This document shows positions 52,499-60,084 of a stretch of DNA of 64,000 bases, one piece after another. The first letter of the stretch is position 1. The number at the start of each line of letters is the position of its first letter. A program made the position numbers and the translations under genes. The DNA is taken from NCBI RefSeq assembly GCF_014211975.1, contig NZ_CP060084.1, positions 4,103,001 through 4,167,000 of the forward strand, in the 5' to 3' direction. The stretch is from Teredinibacter haidensis. GTDB lineage: Bacteria; Pseudomonadota; Gammaproteobacteria; Pseudomonadales; Cellvibrionaceae. The notes beneath the pieces were generated by a model that worked only from the letters and a program-made list of their open reading frames with translations, ran no database searches and was not told where the DNA came from.

Positions 52499-54223
52499 TT
52501 GAATAAAATATTTCGCAAACCGGGGTTTTACTCGCTCAAATCGGGTGGGATATTCTGTTGGTTACATATGAAAAGCCATGTACCTAAGGCCTTAGCTGTT
52601 ATCTGCCCACCACTTGGCCAGGAATATATGTCTTCTCATCGCACCCTGCGACATTTGGCGGATGCGTTTGCCGATGTGGATGTTGCCAGTATACGTATGG
52701 ATTATCTGAATACGGGTAATTCGTCTGACACTGGAGTAGCTTATCCCTCCATGTCGGATTGCATCGAAAGTGTGGTTACTCTCTGTGAGCAACTACAGCG
52801 GGACGAAAAAATTGAAAACATCATATTGCTCGGATTTGGATTGGGCGCTTCCATTGCGTTTCAAGCTGCAAAACAGCGCGATATCCACACGCTTGTACTC
52901 TGGGAGCCCTGCATCAAAGGCAGGCGTTTGTTAAGAGAGCTTCGCCTTCTGTCCGGTGTTGTGGGTGGGAGAGAGTGCGAGGTCAATGATGTGGTGGGTC
53001 TAACGCTAACCGGACAACTAATAGGCGAACTGGAAGCTTTAGACCTGGAAAATGAAGAGCCCACCAAGGCAGCGAATACAATATACCTATACCGGAATGA
53101 TAGGGGGCCGAGCCAAAAGCTATTGGCTTCCCTAGCTGCAAGTAATACTAACGCGATACAAATGGCTTACGAGGGTTATGAAGGGATCGTTGACTTTCCT
53201 ACGGAAACGTTAGTGCCATATCACGTTATTAATCGGATCGTCGCCACAGTGTCCCGGCGCGTGCCGGAAACGGCAACTGTGTCGCTCGAGTGCATGAATA
53301 AAACGAGTCGTGACAACATTATCGATACAACAGTTAAGGAAGAGCTATTGTTGTTCGGTGCGAACAAACTTCTTTTTGGTGTTCTTGCTCAGCCGGTTGA
53401 TACTGTCGATAAAAACCAACCGGTCATTCTTTTTTTAAATTGCGGGTCTGAGCACAATGTGGGTCCACACCGAATGTACACACGTTTCTCTCGGAAGTTG
53501 GCGGAAAAGGGTGGCGTTAGTTTTCGATTCGATATTGAAGGAATTGGGGATAGTTTTGCAAATGGAAAAAACCAGGACAATATGGCGTACTCTCCGGTAG
53601 CAATGAAGGATATTGGTGAGGCGATAATTGTATTGAAAGAATACGGCTTTAGCCGATTTATTTTGTCGGGAATTTGTGCTGGTGCCTATCATTCTTTTAA
53701 AGCGGTTTCTGAACTTGGTGAAGGCCTTGTGGAAGATGCCATTTTGGTTAATCCGTTGGTTTTCGATTGGTCCTTTGTTGGTGAAAACGGTGGGGAATAC
53801 TTACACTCGATTTCCGAGGTGTATCGGTATAAGTCTACTTTTTTCAAACTAAATCACTGGAAAAAGTTGTTGTCTGGTAAATCTAATATTGCCTCTGTAC
53901 TGGGGGTTTTTACGCAGTATGCAAAACTCAGGGCGTATAACCTGATATCAAGAGTAGTCAAGGGAAATGAAGGTCCTGTTATTAGGCGACTAAACAAAAT
54001 TGCAGAAAAAAAATGTAGGTTAATGTTGGTTCTTTCTGAGGGAGAACCTGGGTATCAGATCCTAGCGGTAAGTGCCGGGAAAGAAATAAATAAATTGAGG
54101 GATTCTGGCTTACTCAATATTATACATATCGATGGGGGTGATCACGGTCTTTCAAAGCGGTTTATGCAGGATGAGCTATACCGTATTATAGAAAGTGTAT
54201 ACCTAAAAAATAGAGGCTACTGA
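52499..54223 (+). CDS. Double-domain alpha/beta hydrolase paralogue
   Basis: 574 residues, same two-domain plan as the protein at 49.7-51.4 kb and probably its duplicate. Domain 1 has ICPPLGQEYMSSHR and GFGLG, so the nucleophile position is Gly114 and this domain should not be catalytic. Domain 2 has NCGSEHNVGPHRMYTRF, GICAG with Cys393 at the nucleophile position, and His549 in GGDHGLS. The start is a TTG at 52499, kept because KPGFYSLKSGG aligns with the N-terminus of the paralogue; there is no strong ribosome site. It is separated from its paralogue by the inverted sulfotransferase gene. Confidence 0.78.
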   Translation: MNKIFRKPGFYSLKSGGIFCWLHMKSHVPKALAVICPPLGQEYMSSHRTLRHLADAFADVDVASIRMDYLNTGNSSDTGVAYPSMSDCIESVVTLCEQLQRDEKIENIILLGFGLGASIAFQAAKQRDIHTLVLWEPCIKGRRLLRELRLLSGVVGGRECEVNDVVGLTLTGQLIGELEALDLENEEPTKAANTIYLYRNDRGPSQKLLASLAASNTNAIQMAYEGYEGIVDFPTETLVPYHVINRIVATVSRRVPETATVSLECMNKTSRDNIIDTTVKEELLLFGANKLLFGVLAQPVDTVDKNQPVILFLNCGSEHNVGPHRMYTRFSRKLAEKGGVSFRFDIEGIGDSFANGKNQDNMAYSPVAMKDIGEAIIVLKEYGFSRFILSGICAGAYHSFKAVSELGEGLVEDAILVNPLVFDWSFVGENGGEYLHSISEVYRYKSTFFKLNHWKKLLSGKSNIASVLGVFTQYAKLRAYNLISRVVKGNEGPVIRRLNKIAEKKCRLMLVLSEGEPGYQILAVSAGKEINKLRDSGLLNIIHIDGGDHGLSKRFMQDELYRIIESVYLKNRGY

Positions 54224-54990
54224 TCAGATAGCTGATACAAATGCACAAATTTATCTGTTTTTCTTCGTACTTCCTTGTTCCATATATCGAGTGTGTAATT
54301 GTCCTGCGGGTATCGTAACGCTGCGCTCTCTCTAATAAAGGTAAAGCCCTCTCTGGCCAACTCATTCTTAGTAAAGCTCTCATCTATACGGTGCAGTTTT
54401 ACGGCGGTATTTACATCTTGACTTGGTTTTGACACATGATCCGTTATGAGTAAAAAGCCTCCAGGCTTCAGGGTATGACGCATTTGCTCAAAAAAGTGAA
54501 CCCTGTTAGCTTCGAATTCTGGTCTATTGGGTCGGTGGACATAGATATCATGAAAGCTGAGGGCTAACCAAATAAAATCTACGTTCCTCGGTAGCTGGAG
54601 ATCATTCCAAGGCACATCAAGCCGCGTAACGTTTTTAAGGCGATTTTTCTCTAGCCTTTTAGTTAGATCGTCACCGGCAAAATTAACAAATAAAGGGGGG
54701 TTAACTATATACACGTGTCCCTTGGGGCCGACGACGTTACTTAATATCTCGGTGTACCAACCACTACCACCAAGGAGGTCAACGACTATACTACCCGGTT
54801 TGATGTTTGAAAAAGCCAAAATCTCATCGGGCTTTCGTTCTTTGTCACGCTTTCTGTCAACATAGGGCCGGATTTTGTTGTAATAAACAGCTCTTTGGTA
54901 GATGTTTGCATCTTCAAATATTACCGGCGGTTTTGCACCGCAACCGGCTAAAAAACTTAATATTAAGCTTGCGAGGGTTTTTATGTTCAT
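54217..54990 (-). CDS. Lipoprotein with class I SAM-methyltransferase fold
   Basis: 257 residues. The N-terminus is a lipoprotein signal with lipobox LAGC (Cys17), yet the rest is a Rossmann methyltransferase fold: VVDLLGGSGWYTEILSNVVGPKG (SAM loop), DFIWLALSFHDIY and LKPGGFLLITDHV. This matches the predicted periplasmic methyltransferases of the COG4798 type. SAM is not known to be present in the periplasm, so the true ligand is unclear. It overlaps the hydrolase stop by seven bases (convergent) and the upstream acyltransferase gene by four. Confidence 0.8.
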   Translation of the reverse strand: MNIKTLASLILSFLAGCGAKPPVIFEDANIYQRAVYYNKIRPYVDRKRDKERKPDEILAFSNIKPGSIVVDLLGGSGWYTEILSNVVGPKGHVYIVNPPLFVNFAGDDLTKRLEKNRLKNVTRLDVPWNDLQLPRNVDFIWLALSFHDIYVHRPNRPEFEANRVHFFEQMRHTLKPGGFLLITDHVSKPSQDVNTAVKLHRIDESFTKNELAREGFTFIRESAALRYPQDNYTLDIWNKEVRRKTDKFVHLYQLSDQ

Positions 54991-56090
54991 CGTCTTAAAA
55001 ACTTAATATACAAGTTTCTAAAGGTATATAATAATTTATACAGTGTTGAAAATACATATTGTGCGCTCTCCATGTATATTCCCTCGGAAGCTATGCGGGA
55101 TTTGTAGTTGCTTAATTTCCCGTTTCCCGCGAGCAAGTCGAATGCTGTAATATCACTGGCTGCAAAACAATTTTCAAGCGCATAGCCAAGCGTGATCAGG
55201 CCAATTGACAATTTTTGGTCAGTCATATCCTGAAATCCAAGCTGGAAATTATAGATACTTGAGCCACACTTGATATCAAACGAAGCACCAATAATATTTT
55301 CATCCACCTTCAATATAAAGCCTGTAGCGGAAATAATTGCGTTTTTCGATAGCTGGCGGACAAATAATTTATGCGTATCAAATACTATGGGATTATCCCA
55401 TCGGCTACTGTGGAAATTGGATATAAGAGAAAATACATCCTCAAAAGCATCCTGACCTAATTGAACAAGTTCAATTTTTCCAAGTTTTTGGAGATTTTTT
55501 CTTCTGTTGTAGATCTGTAGTCTCGAATTTTTTCCCAACGTTTTTAGGTATTCTTCAAAACTACCTTGGGTATCTACGAGGTAAGAGACGTTTTTCGATT
55601 GAATTCTCTTATGGCAATTTGTAGTAGTTACAAACTGATCTAATGCGGTGTAAGTGCAGGAGTTCACAACAACATCTATCATAAATAATTCATCTAAGCT
55701 GTAGCGATCTCGGATATACGCGAAAACAGCACTGCAAACATCGTTTCCATTAGGTGGAGTGGAAATAATCTCTAAATATTCCGTTCGAAAGCCGGAGAAA
55801 CCTTGTTTTGCTGTTCCAAGGAACATAACACGTCGAATATTGGGTAGGTACTTAACGGTAGTATCGATAGAGATGTACAGTGGAGCAATGCCAATTAAGA
55901 CACCTTTTTTGATGATGGTGAGAACCAGTAACTCATCCGACGGATTCCGATACAGCGTCCACCAGTTATGCATCCAGTGCCATGAGAGAAAGAGCTTGTC
56001 TACATTTGATTGATAGAGCAGGTTTTGCCAGGCGTTTTCCATTTCAGAAAACGCTGCATCACTTACAGCTTCTATGTGTAGAGTTTCCAT
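54987..56090 (-). CDS. CelD/BcsL (FemAB-like GNAT) acyltransferase
   Basis: 367 residues with the double-GNAT CelD/BcsL pattern: LSWHWMHNWWTLY at the N-terminus, IGIAPLYI, then LGKNSRLQIYNRRKNLQKLG (the KxRxxxRRxxRxLE-like element) and a C-terminal GNAT half ending ITAFDLLAGNGKLSNYKSR. Such proteins acylate cell-surface or secreted polysaccharides or lipids. Together with the FemAB at 14 kb this gives two related transferases in one locus. It is translationally coupled (four-base overlap) to the lipoprotein methyltransferase. Confidence 0.85.
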   Translation of the reverse strand: METLHIEAVSDAAFSEMENAWQNLLYQSNVDKLFLSWHWMHNWWTLYRNPSDELLVLTIIKKGVLIGIAPLYISIDTTVKYLPNIRRVMFLGTAKQGFSGFRTEYLEIISTPPNGNDVCSAVFAYIRDRYSLDELFMIDVVVNSCTYTALDQFVTTTNCHKRIQSKNVSYLVDTQGSFEEYLKTLGKNSRLQIYNRRKNLQKLGKIELVQLGQDAFEDVFSLISNFHSSRWDNPIVFDTHKLFVRQLSKNAIISATGFILKVDENIIGASFDIKCGSSIYNFQLGFQDMTDQKLSIGLITLGYALENCFAASDITAFDLLAGNGKLSNYKSRIASEGIYMESAQYVFSTLYKLLYTFRNLYIKFLRR

Positions 56091-56133
56091 TCTTTTAAGG
56101 CTCTTATCCCTTAGGCTGGTTTCAATGGTATTG

Positions 56134-58773
56134 CTAATTGAAGGACGCCTTTGCTTTATTTAAGTGTTCTTCTATTTCCTTTTCGCCGGGTGCAAGAGCA
56201 AAGGCTTTCTCCAGAAGCGTAATTGAACCTTTGTCACCCAATCGATACTTGATATATCCGGCTGTATCCAGTATTGCAGCGCTCTCTGGAGCTAGCTCAA
56301 CAGCGCGTGTAGCAAGTGTATCAGCCCGTTCCAGTTTGTTTTTTTCTTGATATAGCCAAGCCAAGTTGTTGAGTGCAGGAATACTGCGATCATTTAGTTG
56401 AAGTGTCTTTTCGTATAGAGCTATGGCATCGTCGCTGTTGTTCGTTTGTGCATTCATAGCCTGTATAAGTACCGGGCGGAAATTTTTGGTGTCTACACTT
56501 GCCCATTCTTTAAAAAACACATCCGATAGTTTGGTTTTTAGCTTTGTGCTTAGTTGAAAAACCGCATTGGCCAGACGCGGGTCTTTGTTTGCTTGCCAAC
56601 CACTTTCTAGTTCGGAGTAAGCCTCTTCGGGTAAGCTCTTTTTGATAAGAATATCGGCTGTAAACAAGAGAAAAATTGTAGGGTCATTCATCCGGCCAAT
56701 TTCATCCTGAATTTTTTCAGCCTTGCTAATGGAGCCTTGCTGCAAATACAGATTCCCCAAGTTAATGGCGATGGGTATGGATTCTGGGTGTTGTATCCGG
56801 CCACTTTCCAGTAGTTGTATCGCGGCGTTTTGATTCTGGCTTTTTAAATGATAATTTGATTCTGTAGTGATTTTATGGACTTCCAAGAAAGTAATTTGTT
56901 CCGTAGTGCTTGCAGCGGAATTTTTAATGTTGTTGATTAAGCTTTCTGCGTGGGAAAATTGTTCAGTGCGGATCGCGTAATCGGCGAGGAATCCATCGAG
57001 CTTAACGCGGTGCGCTTCATCTTTGGCAAGCGCACTAAAGCTTCGGGTAATTGTCGACCAATTACTATTGTTTCCAATTTCAGCCTTTAATAGGGCTATC
57101 AGATAATCGCTGGAATCGATATTCAGGTTAATCGCCTGTTTAAATGCATGTATGGCTTTGTTCCAGTTTTGTAACTGCATTTCATTGCTGCCAATAAGGA
57201 ACCAAGTCTTTTCGCTGTTGGGGTTTATATCGATAGCTTTTTCGAGTTGAACTGAGGCCCGATTGGGCCGGCCATTTTTTATATCCATCGCCGCAGTCAT
57301 CAGCCAGCCAGCTTCGCTATTTTTATCGGAGACTTTTAGGTTGTTTGCGTAGCGAGTTGCTTCCTCGTTGAAGCCGTATCGAAGATAGTTGCCGAATATT
57401 TTGAGCTTTTCGTCAGAGTTTGAAAACGTTTTTGAGGCTTTGTTAAGGATGCCGACCGATTTTTGTTTGTCTTGCTCTACTGTGTAATAGTAATTGGCAA
57501 GAAATTGATAAATCCTCAAATCTGGAGTGCCAAGCGCTATCGCTTTTTCGAGTGATTGAGCTGCTTTTCTCTGCAGCGACGGTTGATTTAGCGCGGTTAG
57601 GCCGTAAAGAGAGTGTAGCTGCAGACTGTTTGGGTTGGATGCCAGTGCTTGCTCTAGAATGCTAAGAGCTTCCTGCTGTCTATCCAGCTTTAGCTCCGCC
57701 ATGGCTGCCGCAGCACTTAGTCTCGGCGCGGCTGTTTCTGGGTCGACGCTGCCCTGAAATAGCGAAGCGGCTTTATTTGCATCACCGAGCTCAAGATTGA
57801 CCAAGCCTAACAGAGCTTCGGTAGTTTCTATATTTGGGAAGTCCTGGTGCAGTTTTTCCAGAAGTTCTTCGCCAGCTTTAATGTCGCCTTTCTGGATAGT
57901 GGCAATTGCATTTTCCAGTCGAGCTTGTACATCTTCTAAATCTGGATTTGCTTCTTTTAACAGTTTTTGAAAGGGTACCGCATCAGCATAGCGTCCCTGC
58001 TGTGTGAGTGTTTTCGATAGTAGGTTTAAGATGCCACTGCGCAGGGGCGTGAGCACGTCCGTTTGCGGGGAAAGATGAAGCGCCTTCATTAAGCTATCTT
58101 CCGTCGCTGCATAATTATTTTGGAGAAAGCGGATTTTGGCTTCTGTATAAAGTATGTCAGCATCTTCTGGGAATTTGGATGTCAGTTTGACCAAGGCTTC
58201 CTCGGTCTCCTGGGGGGTTGCGGAATTAAATATCGCTATAAAGTACGCGAGCTGAACGCTGCTATCGTCAGGGTATTGTGTTTGTATTGCCTCCAATTGG
58301 ACGAGGCCTTCGGTAATACGCCCACGGCCGATATGGATTTTTGCTTCGAGCAGTTGAAGTTTTGTCGTGTTGTTGTGGGGAGCAGTAATTTTTTGCAGAG
58401 CCTGTTCGGCAGAATAGAATTTACCTAACGAAAGATAGGTTTCTGCAAGAAGAAGATTTAATTTGGGGTGGGTCTCTACGCTGTCCTCGAGTAACGACTG
58501 CGCTGCTCGGCTTTGTCCCAACTCGTTATATATTTCCGCCAAGGCGCCAATCGTTTTCGCGTTGGGCGCTTTTTTAATAGCATTGCGAACTTCGAGCATT
58601 GCCGCGCGGTACTGGCCCTGTTTAATGTATTTTTCGCTATTCAATAAATGAGAATCTGCAGAGCGAGTATCTTTCTCTGTATTGTTTGATTCGCTGCAAC
58701 CGGAGCTGAGGGTGAGCAAAAGTAAGGTAATGACTAAGGAGAATATTGGCGAGAGGATGCGTAAATTGGACAT
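56134..58773 (-). CDS. prsT: TPR-repeat lipoprotein PrsT of the exosortase A system
   Basis: About 879 residues. Lipoprotein signal with lipobox SSGC near residue 26, then tandem TPR helices over the whole length (ALEKAIALGTPDLRIYQFLANYYY, LEKAIDINPNSEKTWFLIGSNEMQL and others). Size, lipoprotein nature and location identify the PrsT protein found with XrtA/PEP-CTERM systems. It likely scaffolds the export machinery at the periplasmic face. The ATG at 58773 is chosen; GTG codons four codons earlier are possible. It lies downstream of the tRNA gene on the same strand. Confidence 0.9.
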   Translation of the reverse strand: MSNLRILSPIFSLVITLLLLTLSSGCSESNNTEKDTRSADSHLLNSEKYIKQGQYRAAMLEVRNAIKKAPNAKTIGALAEIYNELGQSRAAQSLLEDSVETHPKLNLLLAETYLSLGKFYSAEQALQKITAPHNNTTKLQLLEAKIHIGRGRITEGLVQLEAIQTQYPDDSSVQLAYFIAIFNSATPQETEEALVKLTSKFPEDADILYTEAKIRFLQNNYAATEDSLMKALHLSPQTDVLTPLRSGILNLLSKTLTQQGRYADAVPFQKLLKEANPDLEDVQARLENAIATIQKGDIKAGEELLEKLHQDFPNIETTEALLGLVNLELGDANKAASLFQGSVDPETAAPRLSAAAAMAELKLDRQQEALSILEQALASNPNSLQLHSLYGLTALNQPSLQRKAAQSLEKAIALGTPDLRIYQFLANYYYTVEQDKQKSVGILNKASKTFSNSDEKLKIFGNYLRYGFNEEATRYANNLKVSDKNSEAGWLMTAAMDIKNGRPNRASVQLEKAIDINPNSEKTWFLIGSNEMQLQNWNKAIHAFKQAINLNIDSSDYLIALLKAEIGNNSNWSTITRSFSALAKDEAHRVKLDGFLADYAIRTEQFSHAESLINNIKNSAASTTEQITFLEVHKITTESNYHLKSQNQNAAIQLLESGRIQHPESIPIAINLGNLYLQQGSISKAEKIQDEIGRMNDPTIFLLFTADILIKKSLPEEAYSELESGWQANKDPRLANAVFQLSTKLKTKLSDVFFKEWASVDTKNFRPVLIQAMNAQTNNSDDAIALYEKTLQLNDRSIPALNNLAWLYQEKNKLERADTLATRAVELAPESAAILDTAGYIKYRLGDKGSITLLEKAFALAPGEKEIEEHLNKAKASFN

Positions 58774-59099
58774 GGTCACTATCACTGTGTAGGTCGTTAT
58801 TCTGAGAGGCTAGTCTATCGGCTGGATGTTGCCGATTCAATGCAGTTATGCAGAATATGCATAGCTAACGTAGCATACTGTTTTTTTTGGTATATGCCAG
58901 ACAAGTGGTTATTCACTTATTTTTAGTTGTCGGGGGTATCGAGCAGTTGGCTATTTCTTAGCTGCATAGAATGAGGCCAGTTTAATCTTTATGACCTTAT
59001 GATGACTATGGGTATGGGGTGCCCGTGTCCCTTGAGCGTTGAAGAACGTGCATGGAAGTAATAGTGCCATGGAGCGCAAAGACGTACTGGAGTGGCGAA

Positions 59100-59118
59100 G
59101 GGAGTTCGAATCTCTCCG
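59100..59118 (+). repeat. Inverted 19-bp copy of the tRNA-Arg T-arm
   Basis: Identical over 19 bases to the T-arm and adjoining acceptor base of the tRNA-Arg gene (59174-59192), but on the opposite strand and 55 bases away. The sequence around it does not fold into a complete tRNA. It may be a relic of a second tRNA or of an integration site, or may form a large hairpin with the tRNA gene. Confidence 0.65.
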
Positions 59119-59129
59119 CGTAACGCATA

Positions 59130-59154
59130 TAAAAAGCCCCGCCTAAAGACGAGG
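59130..59154 (-). terminator. Likely intrinsic terminator of the tRNA-Arg gene
   Basis: On the minus strand, 10 bases after the CCA end, CCTCG...CGGGG forms a short stem followed by CTTTTT. The stem contains a G-U pair, so it is weaker than usual. Confidence 0.55.
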
Positions 59155-59164
59155 TTCTCATATA

Positions 59165-59241
59165 TGGCGCACCCGGAGAGATTCGAACTCCCGACCAAGT
59201 GGTTCGAAGCCACCTACTCTATCCAGCTGAGCTACGGGTGC
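59165..59241 (-). tRNA. tRNA-Arg (anticodon TCG)
   Basis: 77-nt cloverleaf with encoded CCA. The acceptor stem is GCACCCG/CGGGTGC and the discriminator is G. The D-arm contains AGCTCAGCTGGATAGAG, the anticodon loop is CTTCGAA, giving TCG (reads CGA), and the T-arm contains GGTTCGAA-type sequence GAGTTCGAATCTC. It is a single gene, not part of a tRNA array. Confidence 0.95.
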
Positions 59242-59546
59242 GGACAGGCTGCGCATAATACCGCTAAGGCGGGATTGCGTCTATCTTTGCCGAAATTTTC
59301 CTGGAGAAATTCCGACTAAGTCAGCGTTGTTCTGCCCACCCTCTTCAGGGCTCCTACCTTAGCGTCGCCTTTTTTTGAAAGGCGGGCGTATTCCCGTAAA
59401 GAGATGTTTTAATCGTGGAAAAGCTAGGAGGCCAGAACATATTTGGGCTTGATCAGAGCTTCGATAGTGCTTCTTTCAAGATATAGCGGCTATAATCCAC
59501 ATCAATTTTTATGGGATATTCTAGAGCAATCATCAAGGTGGACTAT
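59242..59546. other. Intergenic region upstream of the cytochrome c gene
   Basis: About 305 bases. A CGCCTTT...AAAGGCG hairpin lies near 59366-59384. The cytochrome promoter is probably at the right end (TATAAT at 59491-59496). The left part should contain the tRNA promoter on the minus strand. No gene was seen. Confidence 0.45.
59491..59496 (+). promoter_or_regulatory. Candidate -10 box of the cytochrome c gene
   Basis: Perfect TATAAT 50 bases before the chosen start codon. The -35 region at the expected distance (around GCTTCT) is poor, so the assignment rests on the -10 and position alone. Confidence 0.4.
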
Positions 59547-59951
59547 ATGAAAGTTATAAAATTGGCAATGATGGGGTTGTTGCTGGCGGGCGCCAGTGCC
59601 TTTGCGGCAGATGCCGATATAGCAGCGCGGATAGCGCCAGTTGGCGAAACCTGTATGGCCGGTGAGGATTGCGCTTCTGCTGCTGTACCTGTCGTTGCAG
59701 ACGCTGCTGCTGGTCGTCCGGGTGAGGTGGTATATCAACAATGTGCTGTATGTCATGCTACTGGGGCTGCTGGCGCTCCAAAGTTGGGAGATGTGGCAGC
59801 CTGGGGGCCTCGCGTTGAAAAGGGTATGGATATACTCTATGCCAGTGCGATGAAGGGCTTTAAGGGTATGCCTGCCAAAGGTTTGTGCTTTGATTGCTCT
59901 GATGATGAGCTAAAAGCGGCTGTGGACCATATGGTGGAAAAGTCGAAGTAG
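59547..59951 (+). CDS. Periplasmic cytochrome c5-type protein
   Basis: 134 residues. Signal peptide MKVIKLAMMGLLLAGASAFA, then a short acidic/alanine-rich segment and a class I c-type domain with the haem motif CAVCH. The likely distal ligand Met is in FKGMPAKG, and the extra Cys pair CFDC is typical of the c5 group. It carries electrons in the periplasm. The ATG at 59547 is preferred because AAGGTGG precedes it by five bases; an earlier start would put 12 residues before the signal. A strong terminator follows. Confidence 0.92.
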   Translation: MKVIKLAMMGLLLAGASAFAADADIAARIAPVGETCMAGEDCASAAVPVVADAAAGRPGEVVYQQCAVCHATGAAGAPKLGDVAAWGPRVEKGMDILYASAMKGFKGMPAKGLCFDCSDDELKAAVDHMVEKSK

Positions 59952-59975
59952 ACCACAGGATATAATTGGGAAGAG

Positions 59976-59999
59976 CCGCGCCAGAGGGCGCGGTTTTTT
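59976..59999 (+). terminator. Intrinsic terminator after cytochrome c
   Basis: Perfect seven-bp stem CCGCGCC/GGCGCGG with a four-base loop and six T, 25 bases after the stop codon. Confidence 0.9.
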
Positions 60000-60084
60000 A
60001 TGCCCGGTGTCTCTGTTGTTGTGTGTGTTAGGGTTTTGCCGGGTTAGCTCAGAAGATCGACGGTTTTCCTGGGGTTAAAAGCCG

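Larger units (their letters stand above)
58774..59164. other. Intergenic region with tRNA-derived inverted fragment
   Basis: About 390 bases between prsT and the tRNA. It holds a 19-base inverted copy of the tRNA T-arm at 59100-59118, the tRNA terminator at ~59130-59154, and an AT-rich stretch (58860-58930) that may carry the prsT promoter. No gene was seen. Confidence 0.55.

Noticed and set aside
9090..58773. Mobile island with integrase or transposase
   Set aside because: No integrase, transposase, IS ends or direct repeats were seen inside the locus, so transfer is suggested only by composition and the tRNA-side fragment.
59041..59125. A second complete tRNA on the plus strand
   Set aside because: Only the T-arm is present; no acceptor, D or anticodon stem could be paired.
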